64,000 nt of DNA from Chitinophagales bacterium (GCA_023957215.1 JAMLHH010000014.1:17989-81988); one strand, 5' to 3'; shown: positions 1 to 9,893, numbered from the stretch's first letter. A program made the numbers and translations. The notes: generated by a model from the letters alone, not told the origin.

Positions 1-69
1 TCTAAACATAGCATTAGAAAGAGCCTCAACAATTATACCGTCCAATTTTAACAAATCCTGTTTTGCCAT
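1..69 (-). CDS. infA: Translation initiation factor IF-1 (5' end only)
   Basis: The first 23 codons are visible, beginning MAKQDLLKLDGIIVEALSNA, which is the usual start of IF-1, the small OB-fold factor that binds the 30S A site during initiation. The rest lies beyond the left edge. It follows map on the same strand after about 30 bases, the normal order at the end of the spc operon in Bacteroidota. It is cut by the window, not truncated in the genome as far as can be seen. Confidence 0.88.
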   Translation of the reverse strand, partial: MAKQDLLKLDGIIVEALSNAMFR

Positions 70-98
70 AACTTAAAGGAGTGCAAATATCTGACTTT

Positions 99-899
99 TT
101 ATTGAAAATCAGTAATATATTCACTCTTTTTTATTTCTTTATTTATAATATCAAAATTAGTTAATACTTGTGCCTCATCTTTTTGCACGGCGATTGTATG
201 TTCAAAGTGTGCAGACATGCTACCATCAGCAGTCACAATCGTCCAACCATCATTGAGTTGTTTCACTTTATAAGTACCCAAATTAATCATAGGTTCCACA
301 CAAATTACCAAGCCGTTAGTGATTTTAAGACCATTTCCCCTTCTTCCATAATTCGGCACATTGGGAGATTCATGTAAATCACGACCGATACCATGACCTA
401 TTAATTCTCTGACTACACCGTATCCGTTTTTTTTCTCAGTGTGTTCTTGAATTGCAAAGCCGACATCACCTAATCTATTACCAACATATATTTGCTCTAT
501 TCCTTTGTCTAAGGCTTCGACAGTAACTCTCAAAAGTTTTAAGTGTTCAGGATTTGTAACAGCAACCGGAAAAGTGTAAGCTGAGTCTCCATAGAAACCA
601 TTCTTATAAACTCCAAAGTCTAATGAAAGCAAATCACCTTCCTGAATTTCTCTGTCGGAAGGGATTCCATGAACTATTTCATCATTTACTGATATGCACA
701 TAGATGCGGGAAATCCGTTAAAACCTAAAAACGCCGGCTCGGCATTATGATCTTTGACATACTCATACGCCAAATGGTCTATATGTCTTAAAGTCACACC
801 CGGTTTGATAAACGGCACGAGCATAGCATGTGTTAGATTTACCAACATTGCATTCTCACTCATTATCTCTATATCTTCAGATGTCTTGTAGTGTATCAC
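99..899 (-). CDS. map: Type I methionine aminopeptidase
   Basis: This enzyme removes the initiator methionine from nascent proteins in the cytosol. At 266 residues it is close to the usual length for bacterial MetAP. The dinuclear metal ligands are all in place: Asp94, Asp105, His169 (in GHGIG), Glu202 (in VEPM) and Glu233, and His77 (in EIVHGIP) matches the substrate-binding histidine. A short charged tail follows the catalytic core. The start overlaps the secY stop by four bases (ATGA), so the two are translationally coupled. Cotranscription with secY and infA is the norm in this phylum. Confidence 0.95.
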   Translation of the reverse strand: MIHYKTSEDIEIMSENAMLVNLTHAMLVPFIKPGVTLRHIDHLAYEYVKDHNAEPAFLGFNGFPASMCISVNDEIVHGIPSDREIQEGDLLSLDFGVYKNGFYGDSAYTFPVAVTNPEHLKLLRVTVEALDKGIEQIYVGNRLGDVGFAIQEHTEKKNGYGVVRELIGHGIGRDLHESPNVPNYGRRGNGLKITNGLVICVEPMINLGTYKVKQLNDGWTIVTADGSMSAHFEHTIAVQKDEAQVLTNFDIINKEIKKSEYITDFQ

Positions 900-2245
900 T
901 TTTCATTAGATTTAACAGATGAGATACGAGATCTATTGCGAGATCCTGATTTGGACATACCATCATATTGGCGATTGAGAATATAACTTTCTACTTGTTG
1001 GATAGTATCTAATACTACTGCCACCATAATTAAAAGTGAAGTTCCGCCATAAAAAATAGCAAACTGTTGATTAACACCCGCCAAATTAGCAAAAGTGGGG
1101 ATAATAGCAATCAATCCTAAGAATACTGCACCGGGAAAAGTAATTTTTGATGTGATGGAATCGATATAATCAGTAGTCTCTCTACCCGGTCTCACACCTG
1201 GAATAAAACCATTACTTCTCTTTAAATCCTCAGAAATTTGAGAAGGATTCACTATCAATGCCGTATAAAAGTAGGTAAATAAAACCACCAAAATAAACAT
1301 CAGTATGGTATATGGCATAGAAGTATAATCACTGAATTTGTGGATAAGACCACTATCCTCTTCAACACCTGGAACAAACTGAATAACTGTTGCCGGTATA
1401 AACAAGAAAGCTTGTGCAAAAATAATCGGCATTACTCCGGCAATATTCACTTTTAATGGTAAAAACTGACGACTTCCTGCCATAGGAGCTGCCCCTACTA
1501 CTCTTTTAGCATAAGTAATAGGAACTTTTCTCACAGCCTCTATCAAAGCAACGGTAGCAATAATAATACCTGCTAAAGCTAAGAACTCAAGAATTAACAT
1601 CAAAAGGCCGGCACCTGCTCCCCCTCCCAGTTTCATGGTTATTTCCTGATATAAAGCACCTGGAAGTTTAGCAATAATACCTGCCATAATAATTAATGAA
1701 GTACCGTTCCCTACACCTCTTTCTTGAATCATTTCTCCTAACCACATAATGAATATAGTACCACCTGTCAAAATAATAGTGGTGGACACCCAAAATAAAG
1801 TAGGTGAAATTAAGATACTGTTCCCAGTAAGAAATTGCAGATACTTAACATAAGCTGATGCTTGTACTAATGTGACAGCAACTGTACCATATCTGGTGAT
1901 TTGGGTTATTTTTTGTCGTCCACTTTCTCCTTCTTTTTGAATTTTTTGAAAATAAGGAACAGCTATCGTCATCAACTGCATCACAATAGATGCCGAGATA
2001 TACGGCATAATACCCAAAGCGAAGACAGAAGCTCTACCAAAAGCTCCTCCGGCAAACATATCGAATATTTCAAAAATACCGCTACCAGAACCTGATAACT
2101 CAGCAACTTGGTTGGGGTCAATACCCGGTAAAATCACAAAGGTTCCTAATCTATAAATAAATAAGAGACCAAGAGTATATAGTACTCTATCTCTTAATTC
2201 TTTTATAGTCCAAATAGATTTTATTGTATCGAAGAAGCCTTTCAT
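896..2245 (-). CDS. secY: Preprotein translocase subunit SecY
   Basis: SecY forms the membrane channel of the Sec translocon with SecE and SecG. The 449-residue product has about ten hydrophobic segments. It starts with the family's N-terminal helix (TIKSIWTIKELRDRVLYTL) and a plug region rich in Gly, Ser and Phe (GSGSGIFEIFDMFAGGAFGR). The cytosolic loop GVRPGRET near residue 350 is typical of the ribosome- and SecA-binding region. The C-terminus is basic. It sits 9 bases after rplO and overlaps map, the conserved place for secY at the end of the spc operon. Confidence 0.96.
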   Translation of the reverse strand: MKGFFDTIKSIWTIKELRDRVLYTLGLLFIYRLGTFVILPGIDPNQVAELSGSGSGIFEIFDMFAGGAFGRASVFALGIMPYISASIVMQLMTIAVPYFQKIQKEGESGRQKITQITRYGTVAVTLVQASAYVKYLQFLTGNSILISPTLFWVSTTIILTGGTIFIMWLGEMIQERGVGNGTSLIIMAGIIAKLPGALYQEITMKLGGGAGAGLLMLILEFLALAGIIIATVALIEAVRKVPITYAKRVVGAAPMAGSRQFLPLKVNIAGVMPIIFAQAFLFIPATVIQFVPGVEEDSGLIHKFSDYTSMPYTILMFILVVLFTYFYTALIVNPSQISEDLKRSNGFIPGVRPGRETTDYIDSITSKITFPGAVFLGLIAIIPTFANLAGVNQQFAIFYGGTSLLIMVAVVLDTIQQVESYILNRQYDGMSKSGSRNRSRISSVKSNEK

Positions 2246-2254
2246 GCTTTAAAT

Positions 2255-2701
2255 TTATAAGGTTGTTGCTTTACCGCCTATATTTTCTATTGCTTGTTTA
2301 GCTTTTTCACTAAAAGCATGAGCCTCAATATTCATAGCACTTGTCAATTCACCATTACCTAATACTTTTAGCCTGTCACCTTTGGCAATAAGTTTTAATG
2401 TATTAATGGTTTCCAAACTAAACTCCGTAAAATTGTGCTTATCGGCTAATTTTTGAATTTGTGACAGATTGATAACAACATAATCAATTCTGTTAGGATT
2501 TTTAAATCCCCTTTTAGGCACACGTCTCTGGAGTGGCATTTGACCACCTTCAAATCCAATTTTACTTTTATAACCGGAACGAGATTTTGCACCTTTATGT
2601 CCTCTGCCTGCTGTACCGCCTGTACCGGATCCTTGTCCTCTTCCTAATCTTTTTTTGCTTTTAACAGCTCCTTTTGCAGGTCTTAAACTTGATAAATCCA
2701 T
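2255..2701 (-). CDS. rplO: 50S ribosomal protein L15
   Basis: L15 is a late-assembling large-subunit protein. The 148-residue product opens with MDLSSLRPAKGA and has the Gly/Arg/Lys-rich unstructured N-terminal arm (about residues 18-50) that threads into 23S rRNA. A compact C-terminal domain follows, ending in ENIGGKATTL. The length is normal. It lies between rpmD and secY as in most bacteria, with only a few bases between genes. Confidence 0.95.
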   Translation of the reverse strand: MDLSSLRPAKGAVKSKKRLGRGQGSGTGGTAGRGHKGAKSRSGYKSKIGFEGGQMPLQRRVPKRGFKNPNRIDYVVINLSQIQKLADKHNFTEFSLETINTLKLIAKGDRLKVLGNGELTSAMNIEAHAFSEKAKQAIENIGGKATTL

Positions 2702-2704
2702 GAG

Positions 2705-2884
2705 TTATAATTCTTCAACTGTTATTAAATGTTTCACTTTTTCTACCATACCTAAAATTTGATCATTAGCTTCATGTTCTGCAGTTCCATTTATTTTAGT
2801 CAAACCTAAAGCTTTTAATGTATCTTTCTGCTTTTGTGGTCTGTCTATTTTACTTTTTACCAAAGTCAATTTTATTTTTGCCAT
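2705..2884 (-). CDS. rpmD: 50S ribosomal protein L30
   Basis: This is a short gene of 59 codons plus stop, starting MAKIKLTLVKSKIDRPQKQK and ending ITVEEL. The ferredoxin-like L30 fold and the motif around residues 25-30 (ALGL) match the family, and the length is typical. It fills the gap between rpsE and rplO exactly, four bases after the rpsE stop, which is where L30 is expected. The product is a small protein of the large ribosomal subunit. Confidence 0.93.
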   Translation of the reverse strand: MAKIKLTLVKSKIDRPQKQKDTLKALGLTKINGTAEHEANDQILGMVEKVKHLITVEEL

Positions 2885-2888
2885 CTGA

Positions 2889-3407
2889 CTATCCGTTAAA
2901 AATTTTATCTAAGTTAACACCTCTTACTTTTGCAAAATCGCTAGGATCTTTGAGTTTAGATAAAGCCAAAAAAGTAGCCTTGACTACATTATGAGGATTA
3001 TTAGATCCTAAAGACTTAGCAAGCACATTACTGATACCGGCACTTTCAAGTACGTGTCTCATTGTACCTCCTGCAATAACCCCAGTACCTTCTGATGCGG
3101 GCTTTACCAATACTTTTGCACCATCTAATCTTACAAATTGTTCGTGTGGAATGGTATTTTTATATAATGAGATATTATAAAGATTCTTTTTAGCTTCATC
3201 AACTCCTTTTGCAATAGCACCTTGAACTTCTCTAGCTTTACCAAGCCCATAGCCAATCGTCCCCTTGCCATCGCCTACAACAACAAGAGCAGAGAAGCTG
3301 AATGTCCTACCACCTTTAGTGACTTTTGCAACTCTTTGGATACTTACCACTCTTTCTTTCAGTTCAGTATCACTAGCTTTTACTTTATTTTTTTTACCGT
3401 TTGTCAT
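2889..3407 (-). CDS. rpsE: 30S ribosomal protein S5
   Basis: S5 lies near the decoding centre and takes part in translational accuracy and mRNA unwinding. The 172-residue protein has the N-terminal double-stranded-RNA-binding-like domain with [15 protein letters not shown] and the C-terminal S5 domain with [16 protein letters not shown] and a [14 protein letters not shown] segment. The charged N-terminal extension ([11 protein letters not shown]) is usual in this phylum. It follows rplR by 22 bases and precedes rpmD. Confidence 0.95.
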   Translation of the reverse strand: MTNGKKNKVKASDTELKERVVSIQRVAKVTKGGRTFSFSALVVVGDGKGTIGYGLGKAREVQGAIAKGVDEAKKNLYNISLYKNTIPHEQFVRLDGAKVLVKPASEGTGVIAGGTMRHVLESAGISNVLAKSLGSNNPHNVVKATFLALSKLKDPSDFAKVRGVNLDKIFNG

Positions 3408-3429
3408 CAGTATTATTTCTTGTTATATC

Positions 3430-3780
3430 TTAAAATTTAAGCCCGCCTTCACGTGCACCTTCGGCTAATGCTTTTACTCTACCATGATAAAGATAACCGT
3501 TTCTATCGAAGACTATCTTATCAATACCTTTTTCAATCGCAATCTTAGCAATTTCGAGACCCACTTCTTTGGATAAATCCGTTTTTGTTTTACCGTCTTT
3601 ATTTAGCTTTAAAGATGAGGTAGAAGCAATAGTTGTTTTACTGTCGTCATTTAAAAGTTGAGCATAAATTTCTTTATTACTTCTAAATACATTTAAACGT
3701 GGTCTTTCCGCAGTACCATTTACAATCTTGCGAATCCTTTGCTTTATTCTTTTTCTTCTTAATAATTTATCGTTTGACAT
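3430..3780 (-). CDS. rplR: 50S ribosomal protein L18
   Basis: L18 binds 5S rRNA and helps place it in the central protuberance. The 116-residue product has the basic N-terminal tail ([15 protein letters not shown]), the [16 protein letters not shown] strand and the [24 protein letters not shown]-terminal segment typical of bacterial L18. The length is normal. It is flanked by rplF (11 bases upstream) and rpsE in the conserved spc order. Confidence 0.95.
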   Translation of the reverse strand: MSNDKLLRRKRIKQRIRKIVNGTAERPRLNVFRSNKEIYAQLLNDDSKTTIASTSSLKLNKDGKTKTDLSKEVGLEIAKIAIEKGIDKIVFDRNGYLYHGRVKALAEGAREGGLKF

Positions 3781-3791
3781 ATCAAATTATT

Positions 3792-4349
3792 TTATTTTTT
3801 AGCTGCTGATTTACCGGCTTTTCTTCTAACTTCTTCATCAATATAACGAATACCTTTTCCTTTATAAGGTTCCGGTTTACGAAGAGCTCTAATCTTAGAA
3901 GCAACTAAACCTAATAATTGTTTATCGATGGATTCCAATTTAATGGAAGGAGATTTACCTTTCAAAGTCTCTGTTGTGAGAGTAATTTCTTTAGGCAAAA
4001 CCATAAAAATTGGGTGAGAGTAACCAATTGCCAATTCCAAGATATTACCATTATTCGTAGCCCTATAACCTACACCTATAACGCTTAGTTCTTTAACAAA
4101 ACCGGCACTAACACCTATTACCATGTTGTTTAACAAGGCGCGATACAAACCGTGTAAAGCTTTGTGACGTTTTTGATCAGTGGGTCTAGTAACGCGTAAA
4201 ACTCCGTTATCTATATTGAAAGAGATATCTCTATCAAACTTTTCAGACAATTGACCTTTAGGCCCTTTTACAGTAACAGTATTGTTATCTTCAATTTTGA
4301 CTTCTACACCTGAGGGTATATTTATTGGAGCATTTCCTATACGTGACAT
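3792..4349 (-). CDS. rplF: 50S ribosomal protein L6
   Basis: L6 lies at the base of the L7/L12 stalk near the factor-binding site. From the chosen start (MSRIGNAPINIPSGV) the protein has 185 residues, the normal length. A longer reading frame begins 45 bases upstream, but those codons overlap the 3' end of rpsH and do not resemble L6, so I reject that start. The C-terminal signature KPEPYKGKGIRYIDE, followed by a Lys-rich tail, is present. The rpsH stop lies 10 bases upstream. Confidence 0.94.
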   Translation of the reverse strand: MSRIGNAPINIPSGVEVKIEDNNTVTVKGPKGQLSEKFDRDISFNIDNGVLRVTRPTDQKRHKALHGLYRALLNNMVIGVSAGFVKELSVIGVGYRATNNGNILELAIGYSHPIFMVLPKEITLTTETLKGKSPSIKLESIDKQLLGLVASKIRALRKPEPYKGKGIRYIDEEVRRKAGKSAAKK

Positions 4350-4359
4350 CTTCTCAATT

Positions 4360-4758
4360 TTAATAAATGTAACAAATAATTTCTCCACCCACATTCAAGC
4401 TACGAGCCTGTTTGTCTGTTACTACACCTTTTGATGTAGAGAGTATTGCAATACCGAGACCGTTTTTGATACGGGGTATTCCACCGACATGGATATACTT
4501 TCTCAAACCGGGCTTAGAAACTCTAACTAATTCTGTAATTGCAGGCTCTTTTGTTTCAGTATCGTATTTCAATGCTATCTTAATAGTTCCTTGATGACCT
4601 GCATCATCAAATTTATATTTAAGAATATATCCGTTTTCATACAATATTTCTGTCAACTTCTTTTTGATATTGGAAGCCGGAACGTCAACTATTGTGTGAC
4701 CTGCCATTTGCGCATTTCTAATACGTGTCAAATAATCTGCTATTGGATCTGTAACCAT
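4360..4758 (-). CDS. rpsH: 30S ribosomal protein S8
   Basis: S8 binds the central domain of 16S rRNA early in assembly. In many bacteria it also represses the spc operon, but no such site was identified here. The protein has 132 residues with the start MVTDPIADYLTRIRNA and the C-terminal RNA-binding signature ILSTSKGVVTDKQAR, ending GGEIICYIY. Both length and motifs are ordinary. It is followed closely by rplF and preceded by rpsN. Confidence 0.95.
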   Translation of the reverse strand: MVTDPIADYLTRIRNAQMAGHTIVDVPASNIKKKLTEILYENGYILKYKFDDAGHQGTIKIALKYDTETKEPAITELVRVSKPGLRKYIHVGGIPRIKNGLGIAILSTSKGVVTDKQARSLNVGGEIICYIY

Positions 4759-4785
4759 CTCCTATTTATTTCTTTGTTTATAATC

Positions 4786-5055
4786 TTACCAACTTGCTTT
4801 TGTTACTCCCGGAATTTTACCATCCAGAGCTAAATCGCGGAATTTAATTCTTGATATTCCAAAAAATCTAATATAACCTTTCGGCCTTCCTGTTAGTTTA
4901 CAACGATTGTGCAATCTAATTTTGTTAGAATTTTTTGGTAAAGCATCCAATTTATCCCATTCACCTTCTGCTTTATATTTTGCACGTTTCTCAGCATATT
5001 TAGCAACTAATCTTGCTCTTTTGACTTCACGTGCCTTCATTGATTCTTTTGCCAT
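4786..5055 (-). CDS. rpsN: 30S ribosomal protein S14, zinc-free type
   Basis: The product is 89 residues of S14, a 30S head protein. It has no CXXC pairs, so it is the long zinc-independent (C-minus) form and not the short 61-residue zinc-ribbon form. The C-terminal half carries the family signature with [19 protein letters not shown] and the ending [11 protein letters not shown]. It lies between rplE and rpsH. Confidence 0.94.
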   Translation of the reverse strand: MAKESMKAREVKRARLVAKYAEKRAKYKAEGEWDKLDALPKNSNKIRLHNRCKLTGRPKGYIRFFGISRIKFRDLALDGKIPGVTKASW

Positions 5056-5065
5056 AGTTCAGTTT

Positions 5066-5617
5066 TTATTTCTTTTTAAAAGGAATACCAATTGCTGAAA
5101 GTAAACTATATGCCTCAGCGTCAGTTTTGGCTGTTGTAACAATAGTAATTTCCAATCCGCTTATCTTATTAATCTTATCAATATTAATCTCAGGGAAAAC
5201 GATATGTTCTTTTATACCCAAAGAATAATTACCTCTACCATCAAAAGATTTATCACTGACTCCTTTAAAATCTCTAACACTTGGTAATGCGATATTAATC
5301 AATCTGTCCAAGAAATCATACATGTTGTTTCCTCTAAGTGTTGCCTTCACACCGATAGCAATATCCTCTCTCAATTTAAAGTTAGAGATTGCTTTCTTAG
5401 CTTTGGTGGCAATTGCTTTTTGACCAACAATAGAAGTAAGTTCTTGAATACTATTGTCAATCAATTTCTTATCTCCAACTGCTGCCCCGACACCTTGGTT
5501 GACAACAATCTTGGTAATCTTAGGAACCTGCATGATACTCTTATATTGATGTTTAGTCATCAATTCAGACAGAATCTCCTCTTTGTATTTCGTTTTTAAT
5601 CTAGGTACGTAGCTCAT
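5066..5617 (-). CDS. rplE: 50S ribosomal protein L5
   Basis: L5 binds 5S rRNA with L18 and contacts the P-site tRNA. The 183-residue product starts [15 protein letters not shown] and contains [34 protein letters not shown] and the [18 protein letters not shown] region that mark L5. Its ATG shares one base with the rplX stop (TAATG), which implies coupled translation. Length is normal. Confidence 0.95.
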   Translation of the reverse strand: MSYVPRLKTKYKEEILSELMTKHQYKSIMQVPKITKIVVNQGVGAAVGDKKLIDNSIQELTSIVGQKAIATKAKKAISNFKLREDIAIGVKATLRGNNMYDFLDRLINIALPSVRDFKGVSDKSFDGRGNYSLGIKEHIVFPEINIDKINKISGLEITIVTTAKTDAEAYSLLSAIGIPFKKK

Positions 5618-5961
5618 TAGTCTATTAACTCTTGTGTTTTCTTAGAATATCTTTTAATCCCACCATCTACAACCTTTCTCCCTACTCTTGTAGCTTGACC
5701 ACCTATTACTATTTGAACATTAGAAATATGAATTGGTGCTTCTTTTTCCAAAATTCCGCCATTAGGATGTTGAGCAGATGGTTTTGTATGTTTGGCAACG
5801 ATTTTTGCGCCTTCCACAACTACTTTATTCTCTCTTGGAATCACACGCAAAACAGTTCCTGTTTTACCACGGGACTCTCCGGACAACACCTTCACGGTAT
5901 CGCCTTTTTTAATTTTCAACTTAGGTTGAAATCTCTTTTGTTGTTGTACTTGCTTCTTCAT
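5617..5961 (-). CDS. rplX: 50S ribosomal protein L24
   Basis: L24 is an assembly-initiating protein near the exit tunnel. The product has 114 residues with a KOW motif at about residues 18-42 ([20 protein letters not shown]), followed by [14 protein letters not shown] and the IHISNVQIV strand. The N-terminus is slightly extended and Lys/Gln rich ([13 protein letters not shown]). It lies between rplN (2-base gap) and rplE (1-base overlap). Confidence 0.95.
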   Translation of the reverse strand: MKKQVQQQKRFQPKLKIKKGDTVKVLSGESRGKTGTVLRVIPRENKVVVEGAKIVAKHTKPSAQHPNGGILEKEAPIHISNVQIVIGGQATRVGRKVVDGGIKRYSKKTQELID

Positions 5962-5963
5962 AA

Positions 5964-6332
5964 CTATAGTACTTCTGGGGCTAGTGAAATAATTTTCATA
6001 TAATTTTTATCACGCAACTCTCTGGCAACCGGTCCGAAAATACGAGAGCCACGAGGTTCGTCATTATTGTTTAACAATACAACAGCATTATCATCAAATC
6101 TGATGTAAGTACCATCTTTTCTACGTATTTCTTTTTTGGTACGAACAATCACAGCTTTGGTGACTTGCTTTTTCTTCACGTTACCGTTTGGTGTAGCTTC
6201 TTTAACAGATACAACAATCTTATCGCCGATGGAAGCAAATTTTCTTCCGGTTCCTCCTAATACTCGGATACAAAGTACCTCTTTAGCACCACTATTATCC
6301 GCTACATTTAATCTTGACTCTTGTTGTATCAT
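5964..6332 (-). CDS. rplN: 50S ribosomal protein L14
   Basis: L14 forms an intersubunit bridge with 16S rRNA and is the docking point for the silencing factor RsfS. At 122 residues it has the exact usual length, starting [19 protein letters not shown] and ending [10 protein letters not shown], with [13 protein letters not shown] near the C-terminus. The rpsQ stop lies one base upstream. Confidence 0.96.
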   Translation of the reverse strand: MIQQESRLNVADNSGAKEVLCIRVLGGTGRKFASIGDKIVVSVKEATPNGNVKKKQVTKAVIVRTKKEIRRKDGTYIRFDDNAVVLLNNNDEPRGSRIFGPVARELRDKNYMKIISLAPEVL

Positions 6333-6333
6333 C

Positions 6334-6597
6334 TTATTTAGCTTTCTGAATAACTTCTACTAATCTCCAACTTTTGGTTTTACTCAAAGGTCGAGTTTCC
6401 ATAATTTTTACAGTATCCCCTATTTGAGCTTCATTCTTTTCATCATGTGCATGAAACTTTTTTGAACGAATTACAAACTTTCCATATTTAGGGTGTTGCA
6501 ATTTACGTTCTACGGTTACTGTAATGGTTTTTTCCATCTTATCGCTGGAGACCACTCCTATCCTTGTCTTACGTTGTTTTCTTACTACTTCACTCAT
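6334..6597 (-). CDS. rpsQ: 30S ribosomal protein S17
   Basis: S17 is an OB-fold protein that binds 16S rRNA early in 30S assembly. The product is 87 residues and contains [19 protein letters not shown], followed by [19 protein letters not shown] and [20 protein letters not shown], all characteristic of S17. It is separated from rpmC by 18 bases and from rplN by one. Confidence 0.95.
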   Translation of the reverse strand: MSEVVRKQRKTRIGVVSSDKMEKTITVTVERKLQHPKYGKFVIRSKKFHAHDEKNEAQIGDTVKIMETRPLSKTKSWRLVEVIQKAK

Positions 6598-6615
6598 TTT
6601 AATTCTTTTTTCTGA

Positions 6616-6819
6616 TTATTTAGAAAGTTCACGCTTCTTGAGTTCCGTTTTAAGCCGAGCGATATATCTACGAGTCTCTCCAAGTACATTAGGATTCTCT
6701 AAAGGTGAAATGGTATGATTAAATCTCAATCTTTGTAATTTAACCTTGTTATCGACAATTTGCTTTTCAAGTTCTTCGTCTGACAACCCTATGATTTCTT
6801 GATATAATTTATTGGGCAT
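6616..6819 (-). CDS. rpmC: 50S ribosomal protein L29
   Basis: L29 sits at the polypeptide exit, near the binding site of trigger factor and SRP. The 67-residue helical protein has the family features: an N-terminal segment EIIGLSDEELEKQIVDNK and LQRLRFNHTISPLENPNVL, followed by RRYIARLKTELKKRE. Length is typical. It is 12 bases downstream of rplP. Confidence 0.94.
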   Translation of the reverse strand: MPNKLYQEIIGLSDEELEKQIVDNKVKLQRLRFNHTISPLENPNVLGETRRYIARLKTELKKRELSK

Positions 6820-6830
6820 GACTTTTATTT

Positions 6831-7250
6831 TTATTCTGTATAATCTCTTCTAACAATAAATTTGGTTTTCAACGGTAATTTTTGAGCCGCAAGTCGAAGT
6901 GATTCTTCTGCCAAAGCCAAAGGAACACCTTCGGTCTCAAACAAAATCCTACCTGGCTGTACGTTAGCTACCCAGTGATCCAAAGCTCCTTTTCCTTTAC
7001 CCATTCTCACTTCAAGTGGTTTTTTAGTAATAGGTTTGTCGGGAAAAATATTGATCCAAACTCTACCTTCACGTTTCATAGCTCTTGTAACAGCGATACG
7101 GGCAGCTTCAATTTGTCTGTCAGTGATTCTACCGGGTTCTAAAACTTTGATTCCAAAGGAGCCAAAAGATAATTGATTACCTCTTTGAGATAGACCTTTG
7201 ATTCTACCTTTCTGAACTCTTCTATATTTTACACGTTTTGGTTGTAACAT
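6831..7250 (-). CDS. rplP: 50S ribosomal protein L16
   Basis: L16 lies close to the A-site tRNA and the peptidyl transferase centre. The 139-residue protein starts [19 protein letters not shown] and contains [20 protein letters not shown] and the conserved [20 protein letters not shown] region. Length and motifs are normal. It lies between rpsC and rpmC in the S10 order. Confidence 0.96.
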   Translation of the reverse strand: MLQPKRVKYRRVQKGRIKGLSQRGNQLSFGSFGIKVLEPGRITDRQIEAARIAVTRAMKREGRVWINIFPDKPITKKPLEVRMGKGKGALDHWVANVQPGRILFETEGVPLALAEESLRLAAQKLPLKTKFIVRRDYTE

Positions 7251-7271
7251 GACTTATCTCCTTATTTAATA

Positions 7272-7997
7272 TTATTTTCTATTTCCTCCACCTCTTCTCG
7301 GACGATCAGATTTTCTTCTTGGCTTTCTTCTATTGTTATCGACTACACCGATATTAGGAGATAAATCTCTCTTAGTGAATACTTCGCCTTTACAAATCCA
7401 CACTTTAATACCGATAAGACCATAAACAGTTTGAGCTTCTTTTAAAGCATAGTCAATATCAGCTCTAAAAGTATGAAGTGGTGTCCTTCCTTCTTTGTAT
7501 TCTTCAGATCTTGCCATTTCAACTCCTCCTAATCTACCGGAAGCTTTGATTTTAATACCTTCTACGCCTAATCTCATCGCAGATGATACTGCCATTTTCA
7601 TAGCTCTTCTAAAGTGTACTCTTGCTTCTAATTGACGAGCGATTGTTTCTGCAACGATGGCTGCATCTATTTCCGGTCTTCTAATTTCAACAATATTTAT
7701 CTGTACATCTTTTTGGGTGATTTTCTTGATTTCTTCTTTAATCTTATCAACTTCTTCACCACCTTTACCAATAATGATACCCGGTCTTGATGTATAAATA
7801 GACAAAGTGATTCTATTGAGTGTTCTTTCTATAATAATTTTAGCAACACCACCTTTTTGAATACGTACATTGAGATATTTTCTAATATCGAAGTCTTCGA
7901 TAAGTTTGTTAGAAAAATCTTTTTCACCGTACCAATTAGAATCCCATCCTCTGATGATTCCAAGTCTATTTCCTATTGGGTTAGCTTTTTGTCCCAT
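7272..7997 (-). CDS. rpsC: 30S ribosomal protein S3
   Basis: S3 is part of the mRNA entry channel. The 241-residue product has an N-terminal KH type II domain with the GKGG loop ([15 protein letters not shown], about residue 75) and the C-terminal S3 domain with [17 protein letters not shown] and the [10 protein letters not shown] region. The Arg/Lys-rich tail ends [11 protein letters not shown] 201-codon open frame on the opposite strand across rpsC and rplV is a shadow and is not counted as a gene. Confidence 0.95.
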   Translation of the reverse strand: MGQKANPIGNRLGIIRGWDSNWYGEKDFSNKLIEDFDIRKYLNVRIQKGGVAKIIIERTLNRITLSIYTSRPGIIIGKGGEEVDKIKEEIKKITQKDVQINIVEIRRPEIDAAIVAETIARQLEARVHFRRAMKMAVSSAMRLGVEGIKIKASGRLGGVEMARSEEYKEGRTPLHTFRADIDYALKEAQTVYGLIGIKVWICKGEVFTKRDLSPNIGVVDNNRRKPRRKSDRPRRGGGNRK

Positions 7998-8002
7998 GCT
8001 AT

Positions 8003-8455
8003 TTATTCGGTTTTATCTGTATCATTGTTTTCAATTAATCCCTCTCCTTTAGAAAGGTTTGCACCATTTCTACTTGCCAATTCAATGTTAACATGGCAAG
8101 AGCGTTTACGAATTCTATATGCTCTACCCATCGCACGAGGTTGGAATCTCTTTAAAATCTTGCCTCCATCAACAGTAATCGTTTTGACATACAATTCACT
8201 TTCTTCAGGGCTACTTTCAAATTTCTGTTCCCAATTATTGATAGCAGATTTTAAAAGTTTTAATAAATCCTCAGAAGTTTCTCTCCTTGTAAAAGTTAAA
8301 GTATTGATCGCTGTATTCACATCTACGCCTCTGATAGTATCAGCAACTAATCTCATCTTTCTTGGAGATGATGGTCTATTTCTCAAACTTGCCGTACAAA
8401 CAGCACGTTTTGCTTCTTTTCTTTTATCCGCAGCTATTCTCTTTCTTGCTCCCAT
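8003..8455 (-). CDS. rplV: 50S ribosomal protein L22, with acidic C-terminal tail
   Basis: L22 lines the exit tunnel, and its beta-hairpin forms part of the constriction. The core motifs are present: [19 protein letters not shown] near the N-terminus and [20 protein letters not shown] for the hairpin. The protein has 150 residues against about 110 in E. coli. The extra length is an N-terminal basic stretch and an acidic tail ([14 protein letters not shown]). Longer L22 proteins are common in Bacteroidota. It is followed by rpsC after 5 bases. Confidence 0.94.
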   Translation of the reverse strand: MGARKRIAADKRKEAKRAVCTASLRNRPSSPRKMRLVADTIRGVDVNTAINTLTFTRRETSEDLLKLLKSAINNWEQKFESSPEESELYVKTITVDGGKILKRFQPRAMGRAYRIRKRSCHVNIELASRNGANLSKGEGLIENNDTDKTE

Positions 8456-8465
8456 CTTCTAATAA

Positions 8466-8732
8466 TTATTTTCTGTTACCAGAGTGTCCTTTAAATATTC
8501 TAGTAGGTGAAAATTCCCCTAATTTATGTCCTACCATTAATTCGGTTACATATACCGGAACAAAAGTTTTACCGTTGTGTACAGCGATTGTATGTCCAAC
8601 GAAATCAGGGGTAATCAAAGAAGCTCTTGACCATGTTTTAATGACAGTTTTCTTTGTTCCCTCATTCATTTTATCTATCTTTTGTTGAAGATGATATGCT
8701 ACATAAGGACCTTTTTTTAATGATCTAGGCAT
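8466..8732 (-). CDS. rpsS: 30S ribosomal protein S19
   Basis: S19 is located in the 30S head and contacts the A-site finger. The 88-residue product begins [19 protein letters not shown] and has the signature region with [20 protein letters not shown] and a [16 protein letters not shown] ending. Length is normal. It lies 5 bases downstream of rplB. Confidence 0.96.
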   Translation of the reverse strand: MPRSLKKGPYVAYHLQQKIDKMNEGTKKTVIKTWSRASLITPDFVGHTIAVHNGKTFVPVYVTELMVGHKLGEFSPTRIFKGHSGNRK

Positions 8733-8737
8733 ATTTC

Positions 8738-9565
8738 TTATCTTTTATTTTTTCTTGATATAATTAATGCGCTGCTCGCTTTTTTCTTATTACGTGTTTT
8801 CAAGCCTTTAGCAATAACACCTTTTCTGGTACGTGGTAGTCCACCTGAAGCACGACCTTCACCACCACCCATTGGGTGATCAACAGGGTTCATAGCTACA
8901 CCTCGTGTTCGTGGTCTGACACCTCTCCAACGGGAAGCTCCGGCTTTACCCAATTTTTGTTGACCATGATCCGAATTAGAAACAGAACCTACAGTTGCTA
9001 GACAAGTACTTAAAATCCTTCTTTGTTCTCCACTTGGTAATTTCAAAGTAGCATATTTGCCTTCTTTGGAAGTAAGCTGTGCAAAAGTTCCGGCACTTCT
9101 ACAAATTGAAGCACCTTTACCTGGTTGCATCTCGATATTGTGGATAATGGTACCCACAGGTAATTTTGCCAAAGGCAAAGTATTGCCTAAATCAGGATGT
9201 GCATTTTCACTACTGATAATCGTTTGACCTACTTGTAATCCTTCAGGTGCAATGATATATCTTTTTTCACCGTCTTTATAAACTACCAATGCAATATATG
9301 CAGATCTATTGGGGTCATATTCGATGGTTTTTACAACAGCAGGAATGTCAAATTTATTTCTCTTGAAATCAATAATTCTATACATTCTTTTGTGTCCACC
9401 ACCGATATATCTCATGGTCATACGACCATTACTATTTCTACCACCTGATTTCTTAATCGGAACAACAAGTGACTTCTCCGGTTTATTAGTTGTTATCTCA
9501 ACAAAAGCATTGGTCTGCTTTTGTCTGAGTCCCGGAGTGATTGGTTTATATCTTTTTATTGCCAT
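8738..9565 (-). CDS. rplB: 50S ribosomal protein L2
   Basis: L2 is required for subunit association and for peptidyl transfer. The 275-residue product has the N-terminal OB-like and SH3-like RNA-binding domains ([19 protein letters not shown], about residues 41-60) and the C-terminal extension with [18 protein letters not shown], the most conserved part of L2, near residue 225. Length is normal. It lies between rplW and rpsS. Confidence 0.96.
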   Translation of the reverse strand: MAIKRYKPITPGLRQKQTNAFVEITTNKPEKSLVVPIKKSGGRNSNGRMTMRYIGGGHKRMYRIIDFKRNKFDIPAVVKTIEYDPNRSAYIALVVYKDGEKRYIIAPEGLQVGQTIISSENAHPDLGNTLPLAKLPVGTIIHNIEMQPGKGASICRSAGTFAQLTSKEGKYATLKLPSGEQRRILSTCLATVGSVSNSDHGQQKLGKAGASRWRGVRPRTRGVAMNPVDHPMGGGEGRASGGLPRTRKGVIAKGLKTRNKKKASSALIISRKNKR

Positions 9566-9602
9566 TTTCTTATTTATCGCTAAAGATGCTTAATTTAATA
9601 TT

Positions 9603-9893
9603 TTATATTTCATCGTAAAAATCAATACTATCACCTTCTGCCAAAGTAATAATAGCTTTTTTGTAGCTACCTTTTCTTCCAGACAAAAGTCCTGCTTTGG
9701 TATATCTGGTTTTAGTTTTACCCGGCATAATGTGTGTGCGGACAGCAACTACATTTACCCCGTATAAGTCTTCGATTTCTTTTTTTACTTGCAATTTATT
9801 TGCACGTCTGTCAACCACAAAGCCATAAGTTGATAGTTTATCAGTTTGTTCGCTTTGTTTTTCTGTAATTAAAGGTCTCAATAAAACTTCCAT
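9603..9893 (-). CDS. rplW: 50S ribosomal protein L23
   Basis: L23 surrounds the polypeptide exit and is the main docking site for trigger factor and SRP. The product is 96 residues, with LLRPLITEKQSEQTDKLSTY at the start and VDRRANKLQVKKEIEDLYGV in the conserved central helix. The tail is slightly acidic (LAEGDSIDFYDEI). It starts three bases after the rplD stop. Confidence 0.94.
   Translation of the reverse strand: MEVLLRPLITEKQSEQTDKLSTYGFVVDRRANKLQVKKEIEDLYGVNVVAVRTHIMPGKTKTRYTKAGLLSGRKGSYKKAIITLAEGDSIDFYDEI

Noticed and set aside
4350..4394. Longer start for rplF at 4394
   Set aside because: The extra 15 codons overlap rpsH and do not match L6; MSRIGNAP is the standard beginning.
7857..8462. 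201-codon plus-strand frame opposite rpsC and rplV
   Set aside because: It lies entirely antisense to two clear ribosomal genes and shows no family features; it arises from their codon pattern.
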